NCBI GenBank assembly: GCA_030693565.1
Contig: JAUYAJ010000378.1
Coordinates: 1 to 8,558 of the forward strand
Source of the DNA: Rubrivivax sp.
GTDB lineage: Bacteria > Pseudomonadota > Gammaproteobacteria > Burkholderiales > Burkholderiaceae_C
Length of the DNA: 8,558 nucleotides
Direction of reading: 5' to 3'
Shown here: in pieces, positions 1 to 5,158 of the stretch
Numbering within the stretch: the first letter of the stretch is position 1
Layout of the letters: each line of letters starts with the position of its first letter
The notes under the pieces: model-generated
Database searches by the model: none
Told to the model about the DNA's origin: nothing
The model's input: the letters and a program-made list of their open reading frames with translations, nothing else
Made by a program: the position numbers and the translations under genes

Positions 1-789
1 CCTTACGAAGCCGAATTCGCGGCGCTCGAAGGCGACGACGAGGGCCCGCTGCCCGAAGCCCTGGACGGCGCGCGCGGCGCGCGCTTCGCCTACCTGCTGC
101 CGAACTTCCAGAACCCGAGCGGGCGCTGCATCAGCGCGGCGCGCCGGCTCGCGCTGGTCGAACGCTCCGCTGCGCTGGGCCTGCCCATCGTCGAAGACAA
201 CCCGTACGGTGAACTCTGGTACGACGAGGCACCGCCGCCGCCGCTGGCCGCCGCGGCGGGCGACGGCGCGGTCTACCTGGGCTCGTTTTCCAAGGTGCTG
301 GCACCGGGGCTGCGGCTGGGCTACCTGGTGGCGCCGAAAGCGCTGTACCCGAAGCTGCTGCAGGCCAAGCAGGCGGCCGACCTGCACACACCGGGCTTCA
401 ACCAGCGCATCGTGCACGAGGTGATGCAGACCGGCTTGCTCGACCGCCACCTGCCGCAGCTGCGCGAGCGTTACCGCGCCCAGCGCGACGCGATGCACGA
501 CGCGTTGACGCGCCACCTGCCCGCCGGCTGCCGCTGGCAGCTGCCGGCCGGCGGCATGTTCTTCTGGATCGAACTGCCGGGCCGTCTCGACGCCAGCGCC
601 TTGCTGGCGCCTGCGGTGGCCGCTGGCGTGGCCTTTGTGCCAGGATCGGCCTTTTACTGCCAGGTGCCGCGCGCCGACCGCCTGCGACTGAGCTTCGTCA
701 CCGTGGCGCCGGCGCAGATCGACACCGGCGTCGCCGCGCTGGCGGGCGTGCTGGCGCAGGCCTTGTCGGCGCAGGAGCAAACGACATGA
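1..789 (+). CDS. PLP-dependent aminotransferase, class I/II (5' partial)
   Basis: The frame is open from the first base and ends at TGA 787-789, leaving 262 residues of a family that usually has about 390-400, so roughly the N-terminal third lies outside. Visible fold-type I motifs are PNFQNPSG near residues 34-41, DNPYG near 66-70 (the Asp that contacts the pyridine nitrogen), the PLP Schiff-base lysine in SFSK (codon 292-294, residue 98), and the substrate-carboxylate arginine in RLRLSF (codon 685-687). The sequence resembles the 2-aminoadipate/aromatic aminotransferases (LysN-like) and the aminotransferase half of MocR regulators. Because the N-terminus is missing, a MocR-type fusion with an N-terminal GntR DNA-binding domain cannot be excluded. 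The enzyme would transfer an amino group between an amino acid and a 2-oxo acid in the cytoplasm; the substrate is unknown. The stop overlaps the start of the PhzF gene (ATGA), so the two are likely translationally coupled. Confidence 0.9.
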   Translation, partial: PYEAEFAALEGDDEGPLPEALDGARGARFAYLLPNFQNPSGRCISAARRLALVERSAALGLPIVEDNPYGELWYDEAPPPPLAAAAGDGAVYLGSFSKVLAPGLRLGYLVAPKALYPKLLQAKQAADLHTPGFNQRIVHEVMQTGLLDRHLPQLRERYRAQRDAMHDALTRHLPAGCRWQLPAGGMFFWIELPGRLDASALLAPAVAAGVAFVPGSAFYCQVPRADRLRLSFVTVAPAQIDTGVAALAGVLAQALSAQEQTT

Positions 790-1616
790 AACGACGTTTT
801 CACCAGCTCGACGTCTTCAGCGCCGAGCGCTTGCTGGGCAACCCGCTGGCGGTGGTGCATGACGCCGGAGGTTTGGACGAGGCCCGGATGGCGGCCTTCG
901 CGCGCTGGACGAACCTGTCCGAGACCACCTTTCTGCTGCCACCCACCGACCCGGCGGCCGACTACCGGGTGCGCATCTTCACCCCCGGCGGCGAGCTGCC
1001 CTTCGCCGGCCACCCGACGCTGGGCAGCTGCCATGCCTGGCTGGCGGGCGGCGGCCAGCCGCGTGACCCGGGGCTGGTGATCCAGCAATGCGCGGTCGGG
1101 CTGGTGCGGGTGCGCCGCGACGGCGCCAGGCTGGCTTTCGCCGCCCCAGCGCTGCGCCGCAGCGGGCCGCTCGAAGCCGGTCTGCTGACGCAGATTGGCG
1201 CTGCACTCGGCCTGCAGGCCGCCGACATCGTCAACCACCAATGGGTCGACAACGGCCCCGGCTGGTGCGCGGTGCTGCTGGGCTCGGCGGCGCAGGTGGC
1301 GGCGCTGCGGCCGGACTGGGCGGCGCTGGGCGAACTCAAGCTCGGCGTCGTCGGCCCGCATCCGGCCGGCGAGCCGGCGCAGTTCGAAGTCCGCGCCTTC
1401 ATCGGCGATGGCGGCTATGAAGACCCGGTCACCGGCAGCCTCAACGCCAGCCTGGCGCAATGGCTGATTGGCGCCGGGCTGGCACCCGAGCGCTACGTCG
1501 CGGCGCAGGGCGCGGCGCTGCAGCGCGCCGGCCGTGTTCACTTGCAGCGCGAAGGCGACACCGTCTGGGTCGGCGGTGACGTCAGCCCCTGCATCGACGG
1601 TGAGGTCACGCTGTGA
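786..1616 (+). CDS. PhzF-family isomerase/epimerase
   Basis: This 276-residue protein has the normal length and two-lobed layout of the PhzF (phenazine biosynthesis-like, diaminopimelate-epimerase fold) family. It opens with FHQLDVFSAERLLGNPLAVV. The catalytic glutamate is E46 in NLSETTF, equivalent to E45 of PhzF. The conserved stretch GGELPFAGHPTLGS (68-81) holds H76, and EDPVTGS (212-218) begins the second-lobe signature. Characterised PhzF isomerises dihydro-3-hydroxyanthranilate, but most family members have unknown substrates, and no other phenazine genes are here, so I do not call it a phenazine gene. The ATG at 786 overlaps the upstream aminotransferase stop, which fixes the start and implies coupling. 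The TGA at 1614-1616 is the left edge of a 61-nt repeat leading to the next gene. I am sure of the family and unsure of the reaction. Confidence 0.9.
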   Translation: MKRRFHQLDVFSAERLLGNPLAVVHDAGGLDEARMAAFARWTNLSETTFLLPPTDPAADYRVRIFTPGGELPFAGHPTLGSCHAWLAGGGQPRDPGLVIQQCAVGLVRVRRDGARLAFAAPALRRSGPLEAGLLTQIGAALGLQAADIVNHQWVDNGPGWCAVLLGSAAQVAALRPDWAALGELKLGVVGPHPAGEPAQFEVRAFIGDGGYEDPVTGSLNASLAQWLIGAGLAPERYVAAQGAALQRAGRVHLQREGDTVWVGGDVSPCIDGEVTL

Positions 1617-1674
1617 GCGCGCCGGGCCGCTCCCAAGCGCTCACCCCGGCGCGCGCAGCGTGCAGGGTCGCCCC
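1614..1674 (+). repeat. 61-nt intercistronic element, copy A
   Basis: The element occupies exactly the space from the PhzF stop (TGA 1614-1616) to the start codon of the VOC gene (GTG 1675). Its relative at 7780-7840 has the same length; over 70 nt from the stop codon into codon 3 of the downstream gene, about 58 positions are identical. The left part (TGAGCGCGCCGGGCCG) is the most conserved. It contains a short hairpin (1651-1654 with 1660-1663, one G-T pair) and a Shine-Dalgarno-like AGGG (1664-1667) placed 7 nt before the start codon. It is bounded by 7-bp direct repeats GTGAGCG (1613-1619 and 1675-1681). I read it as a dispersed intergenic element that brings a ribosome binding site; mobility is inferred. 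Confidence 0.75.
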
Positions 1675-2334
1675 GTGAGCGTCGCCGTCGACCACCTGAT
1701 CGTCGCCGCGGACTCGCTGGACCAAGGCGTGCGCTGGTGCGAGGCGACGCTGGGTGTCAGCCCCGGCGCTGGCGGCCAGCATCCCCTGATGGGCACCCAC
1801 AACCGGCTGCTGAAGATCGCCACCGAGGCCTTTCCCGAGGCCTACCTGGAGATCATCGCCATCGACCCCGAGGCGGTGGCGCCGGCGCGGCCGCGCTGGT
1901 TCGGGCTCGACAACCCGGCGCTGCAGGCGCGGCTGCGTCAGCAGCCACGGCTGATCCACTGGGTGGCGCGCTCGTCGATGCTCGACATGCACCGCTGGGG
2001 GCTGATCAACGCCCGCCGCCGGCCCGGCGAGCCGGTCGAAGCCGGCCGCGAGACGCCGCAGGGCCCGCTGCGCTGGCAAATCCTGATCACGGACGACGGC
2101 CGGCTCGACTGTGGCGGCGCGCTGCCAACGCTGATCGAGTGGCAAGGCCGGCACCCGACGGCGGCCATGCCCGGCAGCGGCGTCAGCCTGCAGGCGCTGG
2201 CTTTGCGCGGCCTGCCCGACCGCGCCCGCGACGTGCTGCGCCTGCGCGGCATCGACGCCAGTGCCGACGCCGGCCCTGCGCTGCGCGCACGGCTGCTCGG
2301 CCCTTGTGGTGAAGTGACGCTGGAGTCCGAATGA
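1675..2334 (+). CDS. Glyoxalase-like / VOC domain protein
   Basis: The 219-residue product starts VSVAVDHLIVAADSLDQGV and continues with GTHNRLL and YLEIIAID, the beta-alpha-beta pattern of the glyoxalase-like domain seen in the Glyoxalase_3 type of VOC proteins. A second half-module runs from about residue 85 (RLIHWVARS) to the end. These folds usually bind a divalent metal or a small ligand; the conserved His near residue 7 (VDHL) and Glu near 58 (YLEI) are candidate metal ligands. No reaction can be assigned. The frame stays open upstream to 1468 inside the PhzF gene, but I choose the GTG at 1675 because AGGG lies 7 nt before it and the conserved domain begins at once. GTG at 1660 is an in-frame alternative that would lie within the 61-nt repeat. 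The stop overlaps the alaX start (ATGA, 2331-2334). Confidence 0.85.
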   Translation: MSVAVDHLIVAADSLDQGVRWCEATLGVSPGAGGQHPLMGTHNRLLKIATEAFPEAYLEIIAIDPEAVAPARPRWFGLDNPALQARLRQQPRLIHWVARSSMLDMHRWGLINARRRPGEPVEAGRETPQGPLRWQILITDDGRLDCGGALPTLIEWQGRHPTAAMPGSGVSLQALALRGLPDRARDVLRLRGIDASADAGPALRARLLGPCGEVTLESE

Positions 2335-3077
2335 AGACCGACGAACTGTTCCGCGACGACGCCACGCTGCACGAGTGCCAGGCCACCGTGCTGGCGCTCG
2401 ACGACGACGGCGTGATCCTCGACCGCACCGTGTTCTACCCGCTCGGCGGCGGTCAGGCCGGCGACGCCGGCGCCTTGTGGTTGGCCGATGGCCGCAGCCT
2501 GGCCATTGCCGACACCCGCAAGAGCAAGGCCGTGGCCGGCGCCATCGTCCATTGGCTGGCGCCGGGCGCCCAGCGCGACTGGCTGCAGCCGGGCATGACG
2601 GTGACGGCGCGCATCGACAGCGAGCGCCGCCGCGCGCACATGCGCTTTCACACCGCCACCCATTTGCTGTGCGCGCTGGTGCCGCACCCGGTCGACGGCT
2701 GTTCGATCACCGCCAGCTATGCGCGGCTGGACTTCCACATGAGCGAGGCGCTGGACAAGGCGGACCTGAGCGCCGGCATCGCGCGCCTGGTGGCCGCAGC
2801 CCACCCCTTGACAGCGCGCTGGATCAGCGAGGACGAACTCGACGCCAACCCCGGCCTGGTGCGCAGCATGAGCGTGCAGCCGCCGCGCGGTGGCGGCCGG
2901 GTGCGCGTGATCGAGATCGCCGGTGTCGACGTTCAACCATGCGGCGGCACCCATGTCGCCAACAGCGCCGACATCGGCGCTGTCGTCGTCACAAAAATAG
3001 AGAAGAAAAGCGCGATGACGCGCAGGGTCGTGCTCGGCTTTGCCGAGCCGGGCGTCAGCCCAGACCCGCCGGGGTGA
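2331..3077 (+). CDS. alaX: Alanyl-tRNA editing protein (AlaX type)
   Basis: This is a free-standing relative of the alanyl-tRNA synthetase editing domain, which hydrolyses Ser or Gly mischarged on tRNA-Ala in the cytoplasm. The 248 residues contain an N-terminal beta-barrel with DRTVFYPLGGGQAGDAG (31-47), the zinc motif HxxxH (H107 and H111 in FHTATH), and the second pair in CGGTH (C204, H208), followed by KIEKKSAMTRRVVLGFA. All four expected metal ligands are present. The size and the N-terminal barrel fit the AlaX-M class. The last ten residues after A238 (EPGVSPDPPG) and the TGA stop are encoded by a 52-nt repeat (3029-3080) that recurs 122 bp downstream outside any gene, so the tail is probably not part of the ancestral protein. 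The start at 2331 overlaps the VOC stop. A conserved partnership with the PhzF and VOC genes is plausible but not demonstrated by this sequence. Confidence 0.92.
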   Translation: MKTDELFRDDATLHECQATVLALDDDGVILDRTVFYPLGGGQAGDAGALWLADGRSLAIADTRKSKAVAGAIVHWLAPGAQRDWLQPGMTVTARIDSERRRAHMRFHTATHLLCALVPHPVDGCSITASYARLDFHMSEALDKADLSAGIARLVAAAHPLTARWISEDELDANPGLVRSMSVQPPRGGGRVRVIEIAGVDVQPCGGTHVANSADIGAVVVTKIEKKSAMTRRVVLGFAEPGVSPDPPG

Positions 3078-3080
3078 GCC
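3029..3080 (+). repeat. 52-nt direct repeat, unit 1 (overlaps alaX 3' end)
   Basis: The unit matches 3151-3202 at 50 of 52 positions with an offset of 122 bp. It begins with a perfect 7-bp hairpin with a TTT loop (3032-3038 with 3042-3048) and then a 4-bp GGGC/GCCC hairpin with GTCA loop (3050-3061). It encodes the last residues of AlaX and includes its TGA stop (3075-3077). Confidence 0.9.
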
Positions 3081-3084
3081 CGGA

Positions 3085-3114
3085 CGCAGGGGCGTCCTTG
3101 AGGACGGCCCTGCG
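3085..3114. other. Long stem-loop, 12 bp with one G-G mismatch
   Basis: CGCAGGG (3085-3091) pairs with CCCTGCG (3108-3114), and CGTCC (3093-3097) with GGACG (3102-3106), around a TTGA loop and a single G-G mismatch. A competing smaller hairpin is GGACGC (3082-3087) with GCGTCC (3092-3097). It lies between the two 52-nt repeats, just after the alaX stop. No T-run follows, so it is not a standard intrinsic terminator. Confidence 0.8.
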
Positions 3115-3126
3115 CCTGGCGAACGG

Positions 3127-3148
3127 CCCCGGGCCTGCGAGCCCGGGG
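3127..3148. other. Perfect 8-bp GC stem-loop
   Basis: CCCCGGGC (3127-3134) pairs perfectly with GCCCGGGG (3141-3148) around a 6-nt loop. It directly precedes the second 52-nt repeat. No T-run follows on either strand. Confidence 0.8.
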
Positions 3149-3150
3149 AC

Positions 3151-3202
3151 CGTGCTCGGCTTTGCCGAGCCGGGCGTCAGCCCGGACCCGCAGGGGTGAG
3201 CC
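3151..3202 (+). repeat. 52-nt direct repeat, unit 2 (non-coding)
   Basis: Second copy of the unit at 3029-3080. It carries the same 7-bp TTT-loop hairpin (3154-3160 with 3164-3170). One of its two differences (G at 3184 in place of A at 3062) extends the following hairpin from 4 to 6 bp (CCGGGC with GCCCGG, 3170-3185). This copy is outside any credible gene, because the 122-bp offset changes the reading frame. Confidence 0.9.
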
Positions 3203-3219
3203 GGAACCCGACTCACCCC
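3193..3219. other. 8-bp stem-loop
   Basis: GGGGTGAG (3193-3200, the end of repeat unit 2) pairs perfectly with CTCACCCC (3212-3219) across an 11-nt loop. It adds to the stem-loop array between the convergent alaX and cytochrome c genes. Confidence 0.7.
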
Positions 3220-3228
3220 GCGCGTCTT

Positions 3229-3249
3229 TGACCCGCGTCGCGCGGGTCA
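3229..3249. terminator. Possible bidirectional terminator between convergent genes
   Basis: TGACCCGCG (3229-3237) pairs perfectly with CGCGGGTCA (3241-3249) around a 3-nt loop, a 9-bp GC-rich stem 10 nt beyond the cytochrome c stop. On the plus strand it comes after the stem-loop array downstream of alaX. There is no clear T-run on either side, so a terminator role is inferred from position and stem strength. Confidence 0.5.
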
Positions 3250-3259
3250 GCCCTGGCGA

Positions 3260-3715
3260 TCAGGGGTTGCGGAAGTTGTCGTGGCAGCTTTTGCACGAAC
3301 CGGCTGCATTGCCGAACGCGGCCTTGAGCTGGTCGAGGTTGCCACCGCGGGCGGCGGCGGCGAGCTTGACGACCTCGTCCTGCATCGCCTTGGCGCCTTC
3401 GTCGAACTTGGCGCGCTCGCTCCAGACGTTGGTCTTGGGCGCGCCCTTCTCGGTGCCCGAGGTGCCTTCGACGAAGCCGGCGAACGGCAGCTTGGACATG
3501 ACGACGACGATGTCGGCGTTGGCGGTGGCGGCGGCAGCATCGAACGGCACCCGGCCTTGCGCCATCGCGCCGATGCGGCCGAAGTGGGCCGCCATCACGG
3601 TGTAGGCAGCCTTGCGGTACTTGACGGCGTCTTCCGGCTTCTGGAACTGCGCCGCGGCGGGCAGGGCGGCGGCAAGGCCGGCGACGGTCAGTGCAGCAAT
3701 CAGCAGACGTTTCAT
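3260..3715 (-). CDS. Cytochrome c'/c-556-type periplasmic cytochrome c
   Basis: The 151-residue protein begins MKRLLIAALTVAGLAAALPAAAQ, a typical Sec signal peptide with likely cleavage after the AAA/AAAQ stretch near residues 21-23, so the mature protein is periplasmic. The single haem-binding motif CKSCH (C141, C144, axial H145) sits at the C-terminus, the hallmark of class II c-type cytochromes, which are four-helix bundles. The N-terminal YRKAAYTVMAAHFGRIGAM fits helix A of this class. Whether it is a five-coordinate cytochrome c' or a Met-ligated c-556 depends on whether a Met in helix A binds the haem, and I cannot decide that here. The frame stays open far upstream (to 4525 on this strand), but the signal peptide and GGAG 8-9 nt ahead fix the start at 3715. 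It is divergent from a cytochrome b561-family gene. Cytochromes c' bind NO and may help detoxify it; that role here is inference. Confidence 0.93.
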   Translation of the reverse strand: MKRLLIAALTVAGLAAALPAAAQFQKPEDAVKYRKAAYTVMAAHFGRIGAMAQGRVPFDAAAATANADIVVVMSKLPFAGFVEGTSGTEKGAPKTNVWSERAKFDEGAKAMQDEVVKLAAAARGGNLDQLKAAFGNAAGSCKSCHDNFRNP

Positions 3716-3919
3716 GCGGAGTCTCCGGAAGTCGGTGGGAAGTTCGGCTTGCACGTCGCGGGCTGCGGCGAGCGAGGGCGAGTGTAAGCACGCGGTGGCC
3801 GGCGCTTGAGCAGCAGGGGGAACGCCCCACTGCCGCAGTCGGGTAGCCGGCGGCTGGCGGCCAGGCCGGCAGTCGCGGTATGGTTGCGCCCTGGGGCTGT
3901 CGCCCCGAGGAAGCCGCCG
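3716..3919. promoter_or_regulatory. Divergent regulatory gap of the two cytochrome genes
   Basis: This 204-bp gap holds no credible gene and must contain the promoters for both cytochrome genes. On the plus strand TATGGT (3879-3884) is a possible -10 box. A hairpin GGGGC/GCCCC (3893-3897 with 3902-3906) ends immediately before the GAGGAAG ribosome binding site (3907-3913) of the cytochrome b gene. On the minus strand TACACT (complement of 3781-3786) is a possible -10 for the cytochrome c gene. No convincing -35 boxes and no FNR-type TTGAT-N4-ATCAA site were seen. The individual boxes are weak calls; the regional call rests on the divergent layout. Confidence 0.5.
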
Positions 3920-4606
3920 ATGCCGCCTGCCGAACCGCTTGTGCCCGTCCGTGTCTGGGACCTGCCGACCCGGGCCTTTCACTGGCTGCTGGCCGCGACC
4001 ATCGTGGGCTCGGTGGTCAGCGCCAAGATCGGCGGCAACGCGATGGTCTGGCACTTCCGCTTCGGCTACCTGGTGTTCGGGCTGCTGGCGTTCAGGCTGC
4101 TCTGGGGTTTCGTCGGCGGGTGCTGGTCGCGCTTTGCCAGCTTCATCTACGCGCCGGCCACGTTGCTGCGCTACCTGCGCGGCCGCTCGCAACCCGGCGA
4201 GCACCTGGACGTCGGCCACAACCCGCTGGGCAGCTTGTCGGTGCTCGCCATGCTGGGCGTACTGGCGCTGCAAGTGGGCACCGGGCTGGTGGCCGACGAC
4301 GAGATCGCCAACCTCGGGCCTTTGAGCCGCTTCGTTAGCAACGACACCGCGCTGTCGGCCACCAGCTGGCACAAGTCCTGGGGCCAGTGGATCGTGCTGG
4401 CGCTGGTGCTCACCCACATCGCCGCCATCGTGTTTTACCTGTGGCGCCGCAACGTCAACCTGGTGCGGCCGATGTGGGCCGGCGACAAGCCGCTGGTCGC
4501 CAGCACGCCGGCGGCCGCCGACCATGGCCGCTCGCGCCTGCTGGCGCTGGTGCTGGCCACGCTGTGCGCGGCCGCGGTGACGATGATCGTTCGCCTGGGC
4601 GGCTGA
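3920..4606 (+). CDS. Cytochrome b561-family membrane protein (cytochrome b/b6 domain)
   Basis: The 228-residue protein starts MPPAEPLVPVRVWDLPTRAFHWLL, the signature of the bacterial cytochrome b561 / Ni-Fe hydrogenase cytochrome b family. Membrane segments lie near residues 20-38, 46-66, 105-124, 157-175 and 206-223. Histidines able to hold b haems are H21 (FHWLL), H45 (WHFRFGY), H151 (WHKSWGQ) and H166 (LTHIA); H100 (GHNPLGS) precedes the third segment. Such proteins pass electrons between quinol and a periplasmic partner, and the divergent class II cytochrome c is the obvious candidate; comparable cytochrome c' and cytochrome b pairs are known in purple bacteria. The frame is open back to 3806, but the ATG at 3920 is preferred because GAGGAAG lies 6 nt upstream and the family motif starts soon after. 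The GNAT gene begins 5 nt after the stop. Confidence 0.9.
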   Translation: MPPAEPLVPVRVWDLPTRAFHWLLAATIVGSVVSAKIGGNAMVWHFRFGYLVFGLLAFRLLWGFVGGCWSRFASFIYAPATLLRYLRGRSQPGEHLDVGHNPLGSLSVLAMLGVLALQVGTGLVADDEIANLGPLSRFVSNDTALSATSWHKSWGQWIVLALVLTHIAAIVFYLWRRNVNLVRPMWAGDKPLVASTPAAADHGRSRLLALVLATLCAAAVTMIVRLGG

Positions 4607-4611
4607 GCAAG

Positions 4612-5121
4612 GTGGACAAGCCTGCCGTCGAACTGTTGGTGGCCGCGACGCCGGCGCAACTGGACCTGGCGCGTGAGCTGTTCCGCGAATACGCGGCAGG
4701 GCTGGGCATCGACTTGTGCTTCCAGGGCTTCGAGGCCGAGCTCGCCGAGCTGCCTGGCGACTACGCCGAGCCGGCGGGCGCGCTGTTGCTGGCCTTCGTC
4801 GACGGCCAGCCGGCCGGCTGCGTTGGCTTGCGGCCGCGGCCCGAGGTCGACTATGTCAACGCCTGCGAGATGAAGCGGCTGTATGTGCGGCGCGCTTTTC
4901 GCGGCTTCGGTCTGGGCCGCATGCTGGCCCAGGAATTGATGGACCGGGCGCTGCAGGCCGGCCATTCGGTGCTGCTGCTGGACACGCTGGACGAGATGGA
5001 AACCGCGCGCGGGCTCTACGAGTCGCTGGGCTTCGAGGAAATCCCGCCGTATTACTTCAACCCCATCCCCGGCGCCCATTACCTGAAAGCCGAGCTCCAA
5101 GCCAGCGCCACCCGTTTCTGA
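4612..5121 (+). CDS. GNAT-family N-acetyltransferase
   Basis: From GTG 4612 the product has 169 residues and the GNAT fold order: an N-terminal helix pair (AQLDLARELFREYAAGLG), the central strands with GCVGLRP, then the strand MKRLYVR (87-93) followed by the acetyl-CoA pyrophosphate loop RGFGLG (97-102, motif R-x-x-G-x-G), and a C-terminal part with LLLDTLDEM, YESLGF and IPPYYFNPIPGAHYLK. It should acetylate an amine from acetyl-CoA; the substrate is unknown. The frame continues upstream through the cytochrome b gene, but the homologous part starts near 4630. The GTG has no good ribosome binding site (AAGG lies too close), so translation may rely on reinitiation after the cytochrome b stop 5 nt upstream. 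CTG 4603 or GTG 4639 are less likely alternatives. The functional link to the cytochrome is unclear. Confidence 0.85.
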   Translation: MDKPAVELLVAATPAQLDLARELFREYAAGLGIDLCFQGFEAELAELPGDYAEPAGALLLAFVDGQPAGCVGLRPRPEVDYVNACEMKRLYVRRAFRGFGLGRMLAQELMDRALQAGHSVLLLDTLDEMETARGLYESLGFEEIPPYYFNPIPGAHYLKAELQASATRF

Positions 5122-5158
5122 GCGCCCCGCCCGGGTCGCCGCACCCCAGGAGACCACG

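Noticed and set aside
654..1541. A 295-codon minus-strand frame over the PhzF gene
   Set aside because: Low-complexity, GC-driven antisense frame. The plus-strand PhzF has all its signature residues.
786..1616. Phenazine biosynthesis
   Set aside because: Only a PhzF-family member is present. Most PhzF-like proteins are not phenazine enzymes, and no phzA, B, D, E or G is visible.
1938..2954. A 338-codon minus-strand frame over the VOC and alaX genes
   Set aside because: Antisense shadow of two genes with clear domains; no credible protein features.
3020..3031. A 12-nt match (GCGCAGGGTCGT) between the alaX 3' end and the 61-nt element copy B (7826-7837)
   Set aside because: It falls in the conserved TRRVV coding stretch of alaX and the rest of the element is absent, so it is probably chance.
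2375..3199. A 274-codon plus-strand frame overlapping alaX and ending in repeat unit 2
   Set aside because: It is out of frame with alaX, extremely Arg-rich, and matches no family. It stays open only because of high GC content.
3029..3202. The repeat region as a CRISPR array
   Set aside because: There are only two units, 122 bp apart, with internal hairpins and no regular spacers or cas genes.
3716..4525. Upstream extension of the cytochrome c frame on the minus strand (to 421 codons)
   Set aside because: The extension is antisense to the cytochrome b gene and lacks family similarity. The signal peptide starting at 3715 and its ribosome binding site mark the true start.
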